Shown here: piece by piece, positions 24,667 through 33,808 of the stretch
How positions within the stretch are numbered: the first letter of the stretch is position 1
Layout: each line of letters starts with the position of its first letter
NCBI RefSeq assembly: GCF_001708445.1
Contig: NZ_CP015637.1
Location: 5,581,001-5,645,000 of the forward strand
DNA: 64,000 nt
Source of the DNA: Pseudomonas fluorescens
GTDB taxonomy: Bacteria > Pseudomonadota > Gammaproteobacteria > Pseudomonadales > Pseudomonadaceae
Direction of reading: 5' to 3'
The notes under the pieces: model-generated
The model's input: the letters and a program-made list of their open reading frames with translations, nothing else
Told to the model about the DNA's origin: nothing
Databases searched by the model: none
Made by a program: the position numbers and the translations under genes

Positions 24667-25491
24667 ATGAGCGAGCTTTTTTACAACGCTGTGCCGAACG
24701 CCACCCGTGTCGCAGCGCCTCTGGCCCCGCCACGTGAATACCCCAGCGTAAAACCACCGAAGGTCTACCTGTTCGGCACCTGCGTGGTGGACTTGTTCTA
24801 CCCCGAAGCCGGCATGGACGCGATTCACCTGCTGGAGCGCGAAGGGATCCGCGTGGACTATCCGCAAGGGCAAAGTTGCTGCGGGCAGCCGGCCTACACC
24901 TCAGGCTACACCGAGCAGGCCCGGCAAGTGGCGCGCGCCCAACTGGCACTGTTCACCGACAATTACCCGGTAGTGGTGCCCTCCGGCTCTTGCGCGGGGA
25001 TGTTGCGCGAGCACTATGCAGACCTGTTCAAGGATGAGCCTGAAACGCTGCAACACGTGCGGGCCCTGGCCGCGCGGACCTATGAGTTGGCCGAGTTCCT
25101 GTTGTTCGTATGCAAGGTGCAACTCAACGACAGCGGCGCCCCCATTAAAGTCGCCCTGCACACCTCATGCTCCGCACGGCGGGAAATGAACACCCACCTC
25201 CATGGCCGCGAACTGCTGGGCCAACTGCGCAATGTCGAGCGCGTCGACCACAGCCATGAAAGCGAATGCTGTGGCTTTGGTGGGACGTTCAGCGTGCGTA
25301 TGCCAGACATTTCCGGTGCGATGGTGGCCGACAAGACCCGGGCCTTGCAGGAGTCCGGCGCCCATCAGGTACTGAGTGCCGATTGCGGGTGCCTGATGAA
25401 CATCAACGGCGCCCTGGAGAAACAGCACGCGGCCTTGCGCGGTCAACACCTGGCCAGCTTCCTGTGGCAACGCACCGGAGGTGGACGATGA
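24667..25491 (+). CDS. lutA: Lactate utilization protein A (LldE), CCG-domain subunit
   Basis: Part of the LutABC (LldEFG) L-lactate oxidising complex. The 274-aa product has two cysteine-rich CCG domains, with SCCGQPAYTSGY (about 75-86) and ECCGFGGTFSVRMPDIS in the second half; these ligate Fe-S or heterodisulfide-type centres. GGAG ten bases upstream favours the ATG at 24667 over one three codons earlier. Its stop overlaps the lutB start (ATGA). Confidence 0.93.
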   Translation: MSELFYNAVPNATRVAAPLAPPREYPSVKPPKVYLFGTCVVDLFYPEAGMDAIHLLEREGIRVDYPQGQSCCGQPAYTSGYTEQARQVARAQLALFTDNYPVVVPSGSCAGMLREHYADLFKDEPETLQHVRALAARTYELAEFLLFVCKVQLNDSGAPIKVALHTSCSARREMNTHLHGRELLGQLRNVERVDHSHESECCGFGGTFSVRMPDISGAMVADKTRALQESGAHQVLSADCGCLMNINGALEKQHAALRGQHLASFLWQRTGGGR

Positions 25492-26942
25492 ACCCTGCCG
25501 CGCTGATTCCGACCGTCGAGGTGTCAGAAGACTTCCGCACCCGCGCCCACCAGGCATTGGGCGACGCGCAACTGCGAAACAACTTTCGCAAGGCAATGGA
25601 TTCCCTGATGACCAAACGGGCAACGTCCTTCAACGATGCCCACGAACGTGAACACCTGCGCGCCCTCGGCAACGCGGTGCGTGCCCGCGCGCTGTCCAAG
25701 TTGCCGGACCTGCTGGAGCAATTGGAAGCCAACCTGACCCGTAACGGCGTCACCGTACACTGGGCGCAGACGACAGCAGAAGCCAACGCGATCGTGCTGT
25801 CGATCATTCGCAAGCGCGAAGCCACGCAAGTGATCAAAGGCAAGTCCATGGTCAGCGAAGAAATGGACATGAACCACGTGCTCGCCGCCCAAGGCATCGA
25901 ATGCCTGGAGTCGGACATGGGTGAGTTCATTGTTCAGCTCGACCATGAGAAACCGTCCCACATCATCATGCCGGCGATCCACAAGAACGCCAGCCAGGTC
26001 GCGTCGCTGTTCCACGACAAACTCGGCGTGGAATACACCCAGGATGTCGACCAACTGATTCAGATCGGTCGCCGCGTGCTGCGGGAAAAGTTCTTCGAGG
26101 CCGATATCGGCGTCTCGGGCGTCAACTTTGCCGTGGCTGAAACCGGCACATTGCTGTTGGTGGAAAACGAAGGCAATGGCCGCATGTCGACCACGGTGCC
26201 CCCGGTGCATATCGCCGTGACGGGCATCGAGAAGGTCGTTGAAAACCTGCGCGACGTGGTGCCGTTGCTATCGCTGCTGACCCGCTCGGCGCTGGGCCAG
26301 CCGATCACCACCTACGTCAATATGATCTCCGGCCCGCGCAAGGCCAATGAACTCGACGGCCCGCAAGAAGTGCACCTGGTGCTACTGGATAACGGCCGCA
26401 GCCAGGCGTTTGCCGACAGCGAATTGCGCCAGACACTCAACTGCATTCGCTGCGGTGCCTGCATGAATCATTGCCCGGTCTATACCCGAATCGGTGGTCA
26501 CACCTATGGCGAGGTGTACCCCGGCCCTATCGGAAAAATCATCACGCCGCACATGGTCGGCCTGGCGAAAGTGCCGGATCACCCCAGTGCCTCCTCGCTG
26601 TGTGGTGCCTGTGGTGAAGTGTGCCCGGTGAAGATCCCGATTCCGGCATTGCTGCGCCGCCTGCGCGAAGAAAATGTAAAAGCACCGAATAGCCCACACC
26701 CCGTGATGCGCGGCCAAGGCAGCAAGTATTCACGCAAAGAACGATTTATCTGGAACACCTGGGCCCTGCTCAATCGCTCACCGAGGCTGTACCGGTTGTT
26801 CACCCTGGCCGCGACTCGCCTACGCGCCCTGGCACCGAACAATGTCGGGCCCTGGACGCAAAACCATAGCGCGCCGAAACCCGCCGCCCGTTCGCTGCAT
26901 GACCTGGCACGCGAGCATCTGGCCAAACAGGGAGAACGTTGA
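25488..26942 (+). CDS. lutB: Lactate utilization protein B (LldF), iron-sulfur subunit
   Basis: A 484-aa LutB protein: an N-terminal LUD domain (about 70-300) with the conserved KGKSMVSEEMDMN and GVSGVNFAVAETGTL, then two 4Fe-4S motifs, CIRCGACMNHCPVY from residue 319 and CGACGEVCPVKIPIP. It carries electrons from L-lactate oxidation to the respiratory chain. It starts inside the lutA stop and ends overlapping lutC (TGATG), so all three are translationally coupled. Confidence 0.94.
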   Translation: MNPAALIPTVEVSEDFRTRAHQALGDAQLRNNFRKAMDSLMTKRATSFNDAHEREHLRALGNAVRARALSKLPDLLEQLEANLTRNGVTVHWAQTTAEANAIVLSIIRKREATQVIKGKSMVSEEMDMNHVLAAQGIECLESDMGEFIVQLDHEKPSHIIMPAIHKNASQVASLFHDKLGVEYTQDVDQLIQIGRRVLREKFFEADIGVSGVNFAVAETGTLLLVENEGNGRMSTTVPPVHIAVTGIEKVVENLRDVVPLLSLLTRSALGQPITTYVNMISGPRKANELDGPQEVHLVLLDNGRSQAFADSELRQTLNCIRCGACMNHCPVYTRIGGHTYGEVYPGPIGKIITPHMVGLAKVPDHPSASSLCGACGEVCPVKIPIPALLRRLREENVKAPNSPHPVMRGQGSKYSRKERFIWNTWALLNRSPRLYRLFTLAATRLRALAPNNVGPWTQNHSAPKPAARSLHDLAREHLAKQGER

Positions 26943-27613
26943 TGAGCGCCAAGCAGAATATCCTCGACAAATTGCGCCAAAGCCTGACAGGCACTACACC
27001 GGTGCCCGACGATTTTGACGAAGCCCTGGTAACCGAGATCTATACCTACCCGCCCGAGCAGCGCATCGCGCAACTGCGCAAGCTGATGGAAGCGGTGCAC
27101 ACGGAGATCCACCTCACCCACAGCGCCGACTGGCCGGCCTTGCTCGCACAACTGCTGCAAGCACGCGACCTGCCCAGCTTGCTGATTGCGCCAACAACGC
27201 CCCACGGGCGCCGCATCACCGAACATTGGGCGAACAATCCACAACTGCCGGTGCTCAAAGCCTACGACCGGCCGGTGGAAGAATGGAAAGCCGAACTGTT
27301 TAACGAGACACCGGCCAGCCTGACCACTACCCTCGGAGCGATTGCCGCCACGGGCAGCCTGATTCTTTGGCCGACGCGGGAAGAACCGCGCCTGATGAGC
27401 CTGGTACCGCCGGTGCACTTTGCGCTGCTCAAGGCCAGTGAGATTTACGACAACTTTTATCAGGTCCAGCGCCAATTCGCCTGGGCCCAAGGCATGCCCA
27501 CCAATGCCCTGCTGGTGTCCGGCCCGTCGAAGACCGCCGACATCGAACAAGTACTGGCTTATGGCGCCCACGGTCCGAAAGACCTGGTGGTGCTGATCCT
27601 GGAGGACCAATGA
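26942..27613 (+). CDS. lutC: Lactate utilization protein C (LldG)
   Basis: A 223-aa LUD-domain protein, third subunit of the L-lactate oxidase complex, starting MSAKQNILDKLRQSL. The core LUD pattern is visible in LGAIAATGSLILWPTREEPRLMSLVPPVHFALLKASEIYD. GGAG seven bases before the ATG supports the start; an in-frame TTG one codon earlier is possible. Its stop overlaps the dld ATG. Confidence 0.92.
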   Translation: MSAKQNILDKLRQSLTGTTPVPDDFDEALVTEIYTYPPEQRIAQLRKLMEAVHTEIHLTHSADWPALLAQLLQARDLPSLLIAPTTPHGRRITEHWANNPQLPVLKAYDRPVEEWKAELFNETPASLTTTLGAIAATGSLILWPTREEPRLMSLVPPVHFALLKASEIYDNFYQVQRQFAWAQGMPTNALLVSGPSKTADIEQVLAYGAHGPKDLVVLILEDQ

Positions 27614-30420
27614 GTCTGCCTGCTGCTTTTCTCACTGACGTCGCACAGCTGATCCCGAGCAATCGACGCTTCGACGACCCACTTTCCACCCTGGCATTCG
27701 GTACCGATGCCAGTTTTTACCGACTGATCCCACAACTGGTGATCCGCGTGGAGTCGGAAGACGAAGTCGTGGCGCTGCTGCAACTGGCTCAGCGTGATCA
27801 TGTGCCAGTGACGTTCCGCGCGGCAGGCACCAGCCTCTCCGGGCAGGCCATCAGCGATTCGGTGCTGATCGTACTGGGGGACAACTGGAACGGCCGTGAG
27901 ATTCGTGGGCAAGGCACGCAAATCCGCCTGCAACCCGGCGTGATTGGCGCCCAAGCCAACGCCTGGCTGGCGCCGTTCGGGCGCAAGATCGGGCCGGATC
28001 CGGCGTCGATCAACGCGTGCAAAATCGGCGGCATCGTTGCCAACAATGCCAGCGGCATGTGCTGCGGTACGGCGCAAAACACCTACCACACCCTGGCCGG
28101 CATCCGCCTGGTATTGGCGGACGGCAGCCGCCTGGACACTGAAGATCCGGCCAGTGTCGCGACCTTTCGCACACAGCATGGCGCGCTGCTGGAACGCCTG
28201 GCGAGCCTCGGTCGAGAGACGCGGGCAAACGCCGAATTGGCTGCAAAGATCCGCCACAAATATCGTCTGAAAAACACCACCGGTTTGTCACTCAACGCCC
28301 TGGTGGATTTCGATGAACCGCTGGATATCCTCAGCCATCTCCTGGTGGGCTCCGAAGGCACGCTGGGCTTTATCAGCGCGGTCACCTACGACACCGTGAT
28401 TGATCATCCGCACAAGGCGTCAGCGCTGATCGTATTCCCGGATGTCGAGACCTGCTGCAACGCCGTAACAGTCCTGAAAACCCAGCCAGTCTCAGCCGTT
28501 GAGCTGCTGGATCGACGCAGCATGCGCTCAGTGCAGGACAAACCCGGCATGCCCGCGTTCGTACAGCAGTTGTCGGAAAACGCCTGCGCACTGTTGATTG
28601 AATCCCGCGCCGCATCATCCTCTTTGCTCCACGAACAACTGGCGCTGATCATGGCGTCCCTGGCCGCTTTCCCGATGGAAAAACAGGTCGACTTCAGCGA
28701 AGACCCAGTGGAAAACGCCCGCCTGTGGGCGATTCGCAAAGACACCTTCCCTGCCGTCGGCGCCGTGCGCAAAACCGGCACCACGGTAATCATCGAAGAC
28801 GTGACCTTCCCGGTCGAGCAACTGGCCATCGGCGTCAACCGCTTGATCGAGCTGTTCGACAAACATCACTACGACGAAGCCATCCTTTTCGGACACGCCC
28901 TGGAAGGCAATCTGCACTTTGTGTTCACCCAAGGCTTCAACAGCGCCGAGGAAGTCACACGCTACCAGGCGTTCATGGATGACGTCGCGCAACTGGTCGC
29001 GGTGGAGTTTGGCGGCTCGCTGAAAGCCGAGCATGGTACCGGTCGCAACATGGCACCGTTCGTCGAGCTGGAATGGGGCAGCGACGCCTATCAATTGATG
29101 TGGCAACTCAAGCGCCTGCTCGACCCCAATGGCATTCTCAACCCCGACGTGGTGCTCAGCAACGACCCGCAAATCCATCTCAAGCACCTCAAGCCGCTGC
29201 CCGCCGCCGACGAGCTTGTGGATAAGTGCATCGAGTGCGGTTTCTGCGAGCCCGTGTGCCCGTCGAAAGGGCTGACCCTGAGCCCGCGCCAACGCATCGT
29301 AATCTGGCGTGACATCCAGGCGAAAAAACGCGCCGGCGTCGACACCACCGAATTGGAAACGGCCTACCACTATCAGGGCATCGATACCTGCGCGGCCACC
29401 GGCTTATGCGCCCAACGCTGCCCCGTAGGAATCAATACCGGCGACCTGGTGAAAAAGCTTCGCGCCCGCGACGCCGACCATACGAAAACCGCCGAATGGC
29501 TCGCCAGCCATTTCGCCACGGCATTACAAGGTGCGCGCTTTACCCTGCACGTCGCAAACGGCGCCCGCATGCTGCTGGGCGCCCCGCGCCTGGCGCGGCT
29601 GTCGGCCAAGGTGACTCAACTGTCCAAGGGGCAAATCCCGCAATGGACCAACGCCATGCCGCAGCCGGAAAAAGCCATACGCTTCAGCCCTCCGGTCACG
29701 GACGAACGACCACGGGTGGTCTATCTCGCCGCGTGCGTCTCGCGCGCCATGGGCCCTGCGGCTGGGGATAAAGAGCAAATGTCGCTGTATGACAAAACCC
29801 GTGGCCTGCTCGAAAAAGCCGGTTATCAAGTCGTGCTCCCCGACAACCAGGACAACCTGTGCTGCGGCCAGCCGTTCGCCTCCAAGGGCTACGCCGAACA
29901 GGCCGAACACAAGCGCCAGGAACTGATCGGCGCCCTGCTCCACGCCAGCCGTGGCGGCCTTGACCCGATCTACTGCGACACCAGCCCCTGCACCCTGCGC
30001 CTGGTGCAAGACCTGGGCGAAAGCCGCCTGGATCTCTACGACCCCGTGCGTTTTATCCGAACCCACCTGATGGACCGCCTCGACTTCACACCGCAGGAAG
30101 CGCCGATCGCGGTACACGTCACCTGCAGCACCCAACACCTGGGAGAAAGCCAGGCACTGATCGACCTGGCGCGACGCTGCTCGAAAAACGTGGTGATCCC
30201 GGAAGGCATCCATTGCTGTGGTTTCGCTGGCGACAAAGGCTTTACCACACCGGAACTCAACGCCCATTCCCTGCGAACGCTCAAGGAGGCGGTGCAATAC
30301 TGCAGCGAAGGTATCTCCACCAGCCGCACCTGCGAGATCGGCCTGAGCCAACATGGCGGCATCGATTACCACGGTTTGGTGTACCTCGTGGACCGGGTCA
30401 CCCAGGCACGGGCGCATTAA
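27610..30420 (+). CDS. dld: FAD/Fe-S D-lactate dehydrogenase (Dld-II type)
   Basis: A 936-aa multidomain D-lactate dehydrogenase that feeds electrons to quinone. It has an FAD-binding PCMH domain (about 35-185, with FRAAGTSLSGQAI and KIGGIVANNASGMCCG), an FAD-oxidase C-terminal domain (about 215-460, with HALEGNLHFVFTQG), two 4Fe-4S motifs (CIECGFCEPVCPSKG from residue 540, then CAATGLCAQRCPVGINTG), and two CCG motifs (LCCGQPFASKGY and HCCGFAGDKGF). It completes the lldP-lutABC-dld operon, overlapping lutC by 4 bp. Confidence 0.93.
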   Translation: MSLPAAFLTDVAQLIPSNRRFDDPLSTLAFGTDASFYRLIPQLVIRVESEDEVVALLQLAQRDHVPVTFRAAGTSLSGQAISDSVLIVLGDNWNGREIRGQGTQIRLQPGVIGAQANAWLAPFGRKIGPDPASINACKIGGIVANNASGMCCGTAQNTYHTLAGIRLVLADGSRLDTEDPASVATFRTQHGALLERLASLGRETRANAELAAKIRHKYRLKNTTGLSLNALVDFDEPLDILSHLLVGSEGTLGFISAVTYDTVIDHPHKASALIVFPDVETCCNAVTVLKTQPVSAVELLDRRSMRSVQDKPGMPAFVQQLSENACALLIESRAASSSLLHEQLALIMASLAAFPMEKQVDFSEDPVENARLWAIRKDTFPAVGAVRKTGTTVIIEDVTFPVEQLAIGVNRLIELFDKHHYDEAILFGHALEGNLHFVFTQGFNSAEEVTRYQAFMDDVAQLVAVEFGGSLKAEHGTGRNMAPFVELEWGSDAYQLMWQLKRLLDPNGILNPDVVLSNDPQIHLKHLKPLPAADELVDKCIECGFCEPVCPSKGLTLSPRQRIVIWRDIQAKKRAGVDTTELETAYHYQGIDTCAATGLCAQRCPVGINTGDLVKKLRARDADHTKTAEWLASHFATALQGARFTLHVANGARMLLGAPRLARLSAKVTQLSKGQIPQWTNAMPQPEKAIRFSPPVTDERPRVVYLAACVSRAMGPAAGDKEQMSLYDKTRGLLEKAGYQVVLPDNQDNLCCGQPFASKGYAEQAEHKRQELIGALLHASRGGLDPIYCDTSPCTLRLVQDLGESRLDLYDPVRFIRTHLMDRLDFTPQEAPIAVHVTCSTQHLGESQALIDLARRCSKNVVIPEGIHCCGFAGDKGFTTPELNAHSLRTLKEAVQYCSEGISTSRTCEIGLSQHGGIDYHGLVYLVDRVTQARAH

Positions 30421-30556
30421 TCCGGCAAAAAAACAGAACCCCTGCGCACCGGCGTAGTCATCTGCATAGGCCTCGGCGACCGAGGCTCATCAGTGATGTC
30501 GCTGGCAGCCCATGACGGCCAGCAGCGTCGAGCCCTATTTCGCAAGGAGATTCCCT

Positions 30557-30835
30557 ATGAAGCGTTCCGCTCTTGCTGGCTTGTTCATTACTGCTGCGAT
30601 GCTGGCGTCACCTGTTTTCGCAGCCGGCGAGCCCGACCTGTGCAAGATCAACCTGGACAAAATCAACAACGGCAAAGCGCTGCTAGCCACCGACACCAGT
30701 GGCAAAAGCGGCGAGATCGATACCGCCGTGTCCCAGGCCAAGGCAGCCCACGCGGCAGGTGATGACAAAAGATGCATCGAAATCACCTCCAAAGCGTTGC
30801 AGGACCTGCAAGACAGCGACAAAGGCGGCAAATAG
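30557..30835 (+). CDS. Small exported protein of unknown function
   Basis: A 92-aa protein with a clear Sec signal peptide (MKRSALAGLFITAAMLASPVFA, cleavage after about residue 22). The mature part is Lys/Asp-rich, helical in character and contains two cysteines (CKINLDKINN and DKRCIEITSKALQDL) that could form a disulfide. AAGGAG lies nine bases before the ATG. It is a single gene between dld and ssrA with a following hairpin. I do not recognise a functional family; small periplasmic proteins of this kind are common in Pseudomonas. Confidence 0.8.
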   Translation: MKRSALAGLFITAAMLASPVFAAGEPDLCKINLDKINNGKALLATDTSGKSGEIDTAVSQAKAAHAAGDDKRCIEITSKALQDLQDSDKGGK

Positions 30836-30849
30836 TCCATCGGATGCTC

Positions 30850-30873
30850 AAGGCCAACCTTCGGGTTGGCCTT
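30850..30873 (+). terminator. Intrinsic terminator with UUCG loop
   Basis: AAGGCCAACC and GGTTGGCCTT form a 10-bp stem closed by the very stable TTCG tetraloop, 14 bp after the small exported-protein gene. The U-run is short (CTTCTGTG). Confidence 0.75.
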
Positions 30874-30938
30874 CTGTGACCGTTTGACGTACACTGCACA
30901 GGCTTGTCACTCACTAAGAAACAACGAGTTACAAGCAC

Positions 30939-31332
30939 GGGGCCGTTTAGGATTCGACGCCGGTCGCGAAACTTTAGGTGCATGCCGAGTTGGTAACAGA
31001 ACTCGTAAATCCACTGTTGCAACTTTCTATAGTTGCCAATGACGAAACCTACGGGGAATACGCTCTCGCTGCGTAAGCAGCCTTAGCCCTTCCCTCCTGG
31101 TACCTTCGGGTCCAGCAATCATCAGGGGATGTCTGTAAACCCAAAGTGATTGTCATATAGAACAGAATCGCCGTGCAGTACGTTGTGGACGAAGCGGCTA
31201 AAACTTACACAACTCGCCCAAAGCACCCTGCCCGTCGGGTCGCTGAGGGTTAACTTAATAGACACGGCTACGCATGTAGTACCGACAGCGGAGTACTGGC
31301 GGACGGGGGTTCAAATCCCCCCGGCTCCACCA
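30939..31332 (+). ncRNA. ssrA: tmRNA (SsrA)
   Basis: Transfer-messenger RNA that rescues stalled ribosomes with SmpB. The 394-nt sequence starts GGGGCCGTTTAGGATTCGACG and ends GGCTCCACCA. The 5' GGGGCC pairs with the 3' GGCTCC to make the acceptor stem, and the T-arm GTTCAAATCCCCCCGG is present. The resume codon GCC is at 31035 and the tag reads ANDETYGEYALAA before TAA at 31074-31076. A TTGACG (30884) may be its -35 element. The 3' end is the integration target of the island that follows; the gene itself is intact. Confidence 0.97.
31307..31332 (+). other. Island attachment site at the ssrA 3' end (left)
   Basis: The last 26 bases of tmRNA, through CCA, recur in degenerate form at 49423-49447. 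The integrase gene begins within 190 bp. This is the usual layout for islands that use tRNA or tmRNA 3' ends as attB. Confidence 0.8.
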
Positions 31333-31343
31333 CTTCATCATCT

Positions 31344-31368
31344 AAAGACGTCCACGGACGTCTTTTTT
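31344..31368 (+). terminator. Intrinsic terminator of ssrA
   Basis: AAAGACGTCC-AC-GGACGTCTTT followed by TTTT, 12 bp after the CCA end. It lies inside a 43-bp block (31342-31384) that is repeated nearly identically at 49457-49498. Confidence 0.88.
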
Positions 31369-31445
31369 TGTGCCTGAAATCCAGCGAAATCAAGGGTTTA
31401 AGCGCTACTGGGCGCTGGAGAGGTTTTTTGAGTTACAGCCGTTTG

Positions 31446-31495
31446 GGTATTCCAAATGGTATTCCAAGCCATCCGGTGCTATTTTTTGGAATACC
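31446..31495 (+). repeat. Integrase arm-type sites upstream of int
   Basis: GGTATTCCAA occurs at 31446-31455 and again at 31458-31467 (12-bp period). Its reverse complement TTGGAATACC is at 31486-31495. The same motif pair, with the same 12-bp period, appears just inside the right boundary at 49352-49373. This is the layout expected for arm sites bound by the N-terminal domain of a P4-type integrase. Confidence 0.65.
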
Positions 31496-31519
31496 AAAAC
31501 GGTGTCAGAGGTAGCTCTC

Positions 31520-32776
31520 ATGCCCGCTCCAGCCCTTCGCCTTTCCGACCGCCAGCTCAAGGCAGTCAAGGCAAAAGACAAGGATTACGTCCTCAGCGAT
31601 GGTGACGGCCTTCAGCTCCGAGTCAGGAGCAATGGCTCGATGCTGTGGAACTTCAACTACCGCGAGCCGGTAACCAAAAATCGTATCAATATGGGGCTGG
31701 GCACATACCCAGAGCTCTCGCTGGCGAACGCCAGGAAGAAAGTGGTGGAAGCACGCGAGCTGCTTGCACAAGGCATTGATCCCAAGGTGCAACGCAATGC
31801 ACAAGACGAAGCCAAACGAGCGGAGACGGAACATACGTTCGAGAACGTGGCCACCGCCTGGTTCGAGCTGAAGAAGGACTCCGTCACGCCGGCGTACGCC
31901 GAAGACATTTGGCGATCGCTCACGCTGCATGTATTTCCAGACCTGAAAACAACGCCGCTCTCGAAAATTACCGCACCGATGGTCATCGAACTGCTTCGCC
32001 CAATCGAGGCCAAAGGCAGCCTCGAGACAGTGAAGCGATTGAGCCAACGGCTCAACGAGATCATGACCTACGGGGTGAACTCCGGGTTGATTTTCGCTAA
32101 CCCCCTCAGTGGCATTCGGGCGGTATTCAAGAAACCCAAAAAACAGAACATGGCCGCGCTACGACCCGATGAGCTTTCCGAGCTCATGATCGAAATCGCG
32201 AACGCCAGCATCAAGCGGACCACCCGCTGCCTGATCGAATGGCAACTGCACACCATGACCCGTCCTGCCGAAGCGGCTACCACCCAATGGGCAGACATCG
32301 ACTTCGACAAACGCATCTGGACCATCCCGCCGGAGCGCATGAAAAAGCGTCGTCCACACACCATCCCTCTGACCGAACAGGCACTCGCGTTACTGGAGGC
32401 GCTCAAGCCCCACAGTGGCCACAGGGAATACGTGTTCCCGGCAGATAGAAACCCGCGCACCCACGCCAATAGCCAGACCGCCAACATGGCGTTGAAGCGC
32501 ATGGGCTTCCAGGACCGCTTGGTTAGCCACGGCATGCGCTCCATGGCCAGCACCATCCTGAACGAGCATGGGTGGGATCCGGAGCTCATCGAAGTCGCGC
32601 TGGCGCATGTCGACAAGGACGAAGTCCGAAGCGCTTACAACCGGGCGGACTACATCGAGCGCCGGCGTCCGATGATGGCTTGGTGGAGTGAGCACATCCA
32701 GAAAGCGGCCACTGGCAACCTGTCGGCATCTGCGATCAATCAAACCAGGGACCACAACGTCGTGCGGATACGGTGA
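31520..32776 (+). CDS. int: P4-type tyrosine integrase
   Basis: Site-specific recombinase for the island. The 418-aa product starts MPAPALRLSDRQLKAVKAKD. It has the N-terminal DUF4102 arm-binding domain (about 1-90, with LSDGDGLQLRVRSNGSMLW), a core-binding domain (about 105-205) and the catalytic domain with R in HTMTRPAEAATTQWADID, H-x-x-R in SHGMRSMAST, and the late His and Tyr in LAHVDKDEVRSAYNRADY. The ATG chosen aligns with relatives; the frame stays open to the att region. A decayed paralogue lies at 49635. Confidence 0.94.
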   Translation: MPAPALRLSDRQLKAVKAKDKDYVLSDGDGLQLRVRSNGSMLWNFNYREPVTKNRINMGLGTYPELSLANARKKVVEARELLAQGIDPKVQRNAQDEAKRAETEHTFENVATAWFELKKDSVTPAYAEDIWRSLTLHVFPDLKTTPLSKITAPMVIELLRPIEAKGSLETVKRLSQRLNEIMTYGVNSGLIFANPLSGIRAVFKKPKKQNMAALRPDELSELMIEIANASIKRTTRCLIEWQLHTMTRPAEAATTQWADIDFDKRIWTIPPERMKKRRPHTIPLTEQALALLEALKPHSGHREYVFPADRNPRTHANSQTANMALKRMGFQDRLVSHGMRSMASTILNEHGWDPELIEVALAHVDKDEVRSAYNRADYIERRRPMMAWWSEHIQKAATGNLSASAINQTRDHNVVRIR

Positions 32777-33808
32777 GCACTCACCGGACGCCGCCAGTAA
32801 CCGAGAGTGACTCCCCAGATGGAGTGATGGTTGATTTGGCGACACCGGCGACACCGGCGACAACCCGCGTAATACCTGGCCTGCAGCGTGGCGACAGAGG
32901 TGGCGACTGTCGCCGCTGCAAGCCTCGCCCTTGGCGCTTTCTCGGCCAAGCCCACGCGAGCGGGAAGGCTCCGCATTCCCACTCGCATGGGCTCACATTA
33001 AAAACCGACGAACGACCACCCAGCCATGGAAAACCACCGGCCTCCAAGGCCTTCCAGCGCTACCGATGGGCGCAAGAGTCACCCCCAAAATACGGTTGAC
33101 CGCCAGCAGAACGAGCGCTAAACCAGAACCGTACCAGCGCTGTCCTCGACAGCACCCAGGTAGCCAGAACCTTTGAGGCTACGCCACATCGTGGTGGTTC
33201 TCCCCAAGTGCGATTAGCGTCCGGCGGCTCGCACGCTCACAGTGATGTGATGGATGCCTACTTCTACCAGAGTGCCATTGCGGCAACTCATACCCCTTTA
33301 TAGCTGCCCAGCAGCAACCTATCCGCTTGGCCATTTCCTTGCGCCAACCTGTTGCCCGTCTCTTTGCCCCTAAAGAGACGGGCGCTCCTATCACTGCTGC
33401 AGCCCTGCTCGCACGGGCCTTTGCGGTTTTCCCCCTAGTGACAATCGGCGTGACAAACACCGAAAAATCACCAGCAACAGCGATGCCAATGATGGTGCCG
33501 CAGCCCATGAAATGGACTGCACCTGACTGACAGTCAGGCATGCCCCAGTCATCACCTCGCTGCCTTCACCCGACTCAGGATCTCGCGGCATTGGTCTCGT
33601 CAGCCAGTGCAGCCTCCACCCGCCCACTTCTTCGGAGGTGTTCAGGAGGCCAGGTCATGAGATGCCCAAGCTCCCGGTCGTAAGGAGCCGTCAGTCCCGC
33701 GTAAGTGGACAAACCTCACACAGGTCGCAGGGGCCTTGATCCCTGATAACACTCAACAACCGTGGCGGGATAAGTGAGGACAAAGTCGATAACCTCAGGA
33801 GAATAGCG
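32777..33808. other. 1 kb region without a convincing gene
   Basis: No reading frame here has good coding support. A GTCGCC-rich stretch (32838-32920) is an inverted copy of 35262-35343 inside the 119-aa gene, so this may be a relic of a second copy. Minus-strand frames at 32781-33047 (88 aa) and 33179-33541 (120 aa, Ala/Arg-rich with several cysteines) are open but have no motif that I recognise. The promoter of the DUF3987 gene should lie in the last 150 bp. Confidence 0.4.
32838..32920 (-). repeat. GTCGCC-rich inverted repeat, copy 1
   Basis: Read on the minus strand, this stretch closely follows 35262-35343: both run through clustered GTCGCC units, a GCCAGG centre and CGCGGGTTGTCGCC. In copy 2 the sequence is coding; in copy 1 the matching frame gives similar residues but no clear gene. 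Confidence 0.6.

Noticed and set aside
32838..32920. Short GTCGCC/GGCGAC tandem units as a CRISPR array
   Set aside because: Units are 6-12 bp with no constant repeat and spacer lengths, and no cas genes are present.
33179..33541. A 120-codon minus-strand frame in the island's gene-free kilobase
   Set aside because: No motif, no ribosome binding site that I trust and an Ala/Arg-rich composition; conservation would be needed to accept it.
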